Source: Bacteroides sp.
Lineage (GTDB): Bacteria > Bacteroidota > Bacteroidia > Bacteroidales > Muribaculaceae
DNA length: 64,000 nucleotides
Assembly: GCA_014802265.1 (NCBI GenBank)
Contig: JAAVCP010000028.1
Span: 1-64,000 of the forward strand
Direction of reading: 5' to 3'
Positions 63,502 to 64,000 of the stretch are shown here, piece by piece (within the stretch, counting starts at the first letter, position 1; every line of letters starts with the position of its first letter). The position numbers and the translations under genes were made by a program. Under the pieces are notes generated by a model. The model saw only the letters and a program-made list of their open reading frames with translations, was not told the DNA's origin and ran no database searches.

Positions 63502-64000
63502 CAAGGAACTTTTGCAGTCATTCTTCAAAAGTCCATAATTTTTACAACATTCTTTAAGAATAGTGGTGATCTCGTCTTTAAAAGATTGTGGTTCTAAGAC
63601 CTCCACATCTTTACCAAAACTGAGAATGGTAGCTGTCAATTCTCGATTCAGTAATAAATTAAGGGTAACAGTTCTATTAGAATCATTTTTTTGTTGTGAT
63701 GGATGAATAGGTTTGGCAATTACATAAGGATATCTGTGTTCACTAAATCGGAGTACAACTTTTTCCAAATACCTTTCCTTTGGAATAGTAACTCCAATCA
63801 CATCGTAGAAATAATCGTCAGGATCTATGATAAGGTTATCTTTAATAAACTGAATATCTGTAGGTTCAATATCTAGAATACGATCTAATGGAAATACAGA
63901 TATTGTATTATATTCACATGCTAATCCGAGCAAATACCACCTATTATTATATTGTTTCAAGTAATATGGGTGAATTATAGTTTCATACGGTGACTTATGA
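63499..64000 (-). CDS. WYL-domain regulator, 5' end outside window
   Basis: C-terminal 167 residues of a WYL protein: reading continues in frame to the window edge (SPYETIIHPYYLKQYNN then RWYLLGLACEYN), so 63960 is not a true start. The WYL core segment (PYYLxxxNxRWYLLGL, ISVFPLDRILDIEPT) and the WCX-like extension (VVLRFSEHRYPYVIAKPIHP; TLNLLLNRELTATILSFGKD) are clear. WYL regulators of this shape (BrxR/CapW-like) repress anti-phage operons. The next gene starts 36 bp downstream with a promoter and a palindrome inside the 3' end of this gene. Confidence 0.85.
   Translation of the reverse strand, partial: HKSPYETIIHPYYLKQYNNRWYLLGLACEYNTISVFPLDRILDIEPTDIQFIKDNLIIDPDDYFYDVIGVTIPKERYLEKVVLRFSEHRYPYVIAKPIHPSQQKNDSNRTVTLNLLLNRELTATILSFGKDVEVLEPQSFKDEITTILKECCKNYGLLKNDCKSSL
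63508..63532. promoter_or_regulatory. Candidate WYL operator
   Basis: ACTTTTG (63508-63514) and CAAAAGT (63526-63532) are exact inverted 7-bp arms with an 11-nt spacer, located just upstream of the -7 box of the methylase-kinase promoter. The position suits repressor binding; the assignment is inference. Confidence 0.4.

Noticed and set aside
1-64000. CRISPR arrays, tRNA and rRNA genes
   Set aside because: No regularly spaced identical repeats and no cloverleaf or rRNA-like sequence were seen on either strand by eye.

Overview
The window looks like a chromosomal segment of a gut Bacteroidales, most likely Muribaculaceae or a close relative. Several upstream regions carry the Bacteroidetes promoter pattern TTG-N19/20-TAnnTTTG (for example 3574-3603, 16543-16572, 16643-16672, 26814-26844, 38473-38503). 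Starts mostly lack Shine-Dalgarno sequences. The gene content also fits: fimbrillin lipoproteins, a secreted GH43-like protein, an ECF sigma factor with a barrel-fused anti-sigma factor, a Blc lipocalin, AAA/DUF4143 ATPases, and IS110, IS982 and IS4 relics. The family is inferred from gene content only.

Layout. 0.1-3.4 kb: remnants of a DUF4143-type ATPase and an AlbA_2 protein around an intact ATPase and a GH43-like enzyme. 3.6-6.3 kb: a WYL regulator followed by a secreted protein whose promoter carries a perfect palindrome. 6.4-11.1 kb: a SNF2 helicase and a partner with an XPB/Ssl2-N-like C-terminus. 11.2-13.6 kb: an HExxH protein and an IS110 element. 13.8-19.0 kb: a decayed island with a CoiA-like protein plus XRE regulator, broken HTH, DUF3791-like and mobilisation-associated genes and a GIY-YIG protein, bracketed by N- and C-terminal pieces of IS982-type transposases. 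19.1-25.4 kb: a Wadjet (jetABCD) operon in which jetB and jetD each have a nonsense codon just after the start codon, behind a second DUF4143 ATPase. 27.6-33.1 kb: patatin, lipocalin, GNAT and several gene ghosts. 33.2-38.5 kb: a reverse-strand envelope operon with a long structured leader. 38.7-47.4 kb: pseudouridine synthase, hydrolase, fucosyltransferase, DXS-like transketolase and flavodoxin-type reductase. 47.6-52.6 kb: two fimbrillins and a TPR protein. 52.6-55.9 kb: serpin, ECF sigma factor and dual-membrane anti-sigma factor. 56.3-58.4 kb: a MAF-like protein and an SDR epimerase.

The most novel-looking locus is the right end (58.7-64.0 kb, reverse strand): a WYL regulator that runs off the window, a 996-residue protein joining an N6-adenine-methyltransferase-like core to a histidine-kinase-type ATPase, a response-regulator-like protein, and a small protein with nuclease-like motifs. 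It reads as a self-contained, probably defence-related signalling operon.

Nonsense codons recur at positions where Trp, Gln or Arg is expected, nearly all explainable by single C:G to T:A transitions. This marks much of the accessory content as recently decayed. Many genes nonetheless end in TAA, TAG or TGA, so stop-codon recoding is unlikely.
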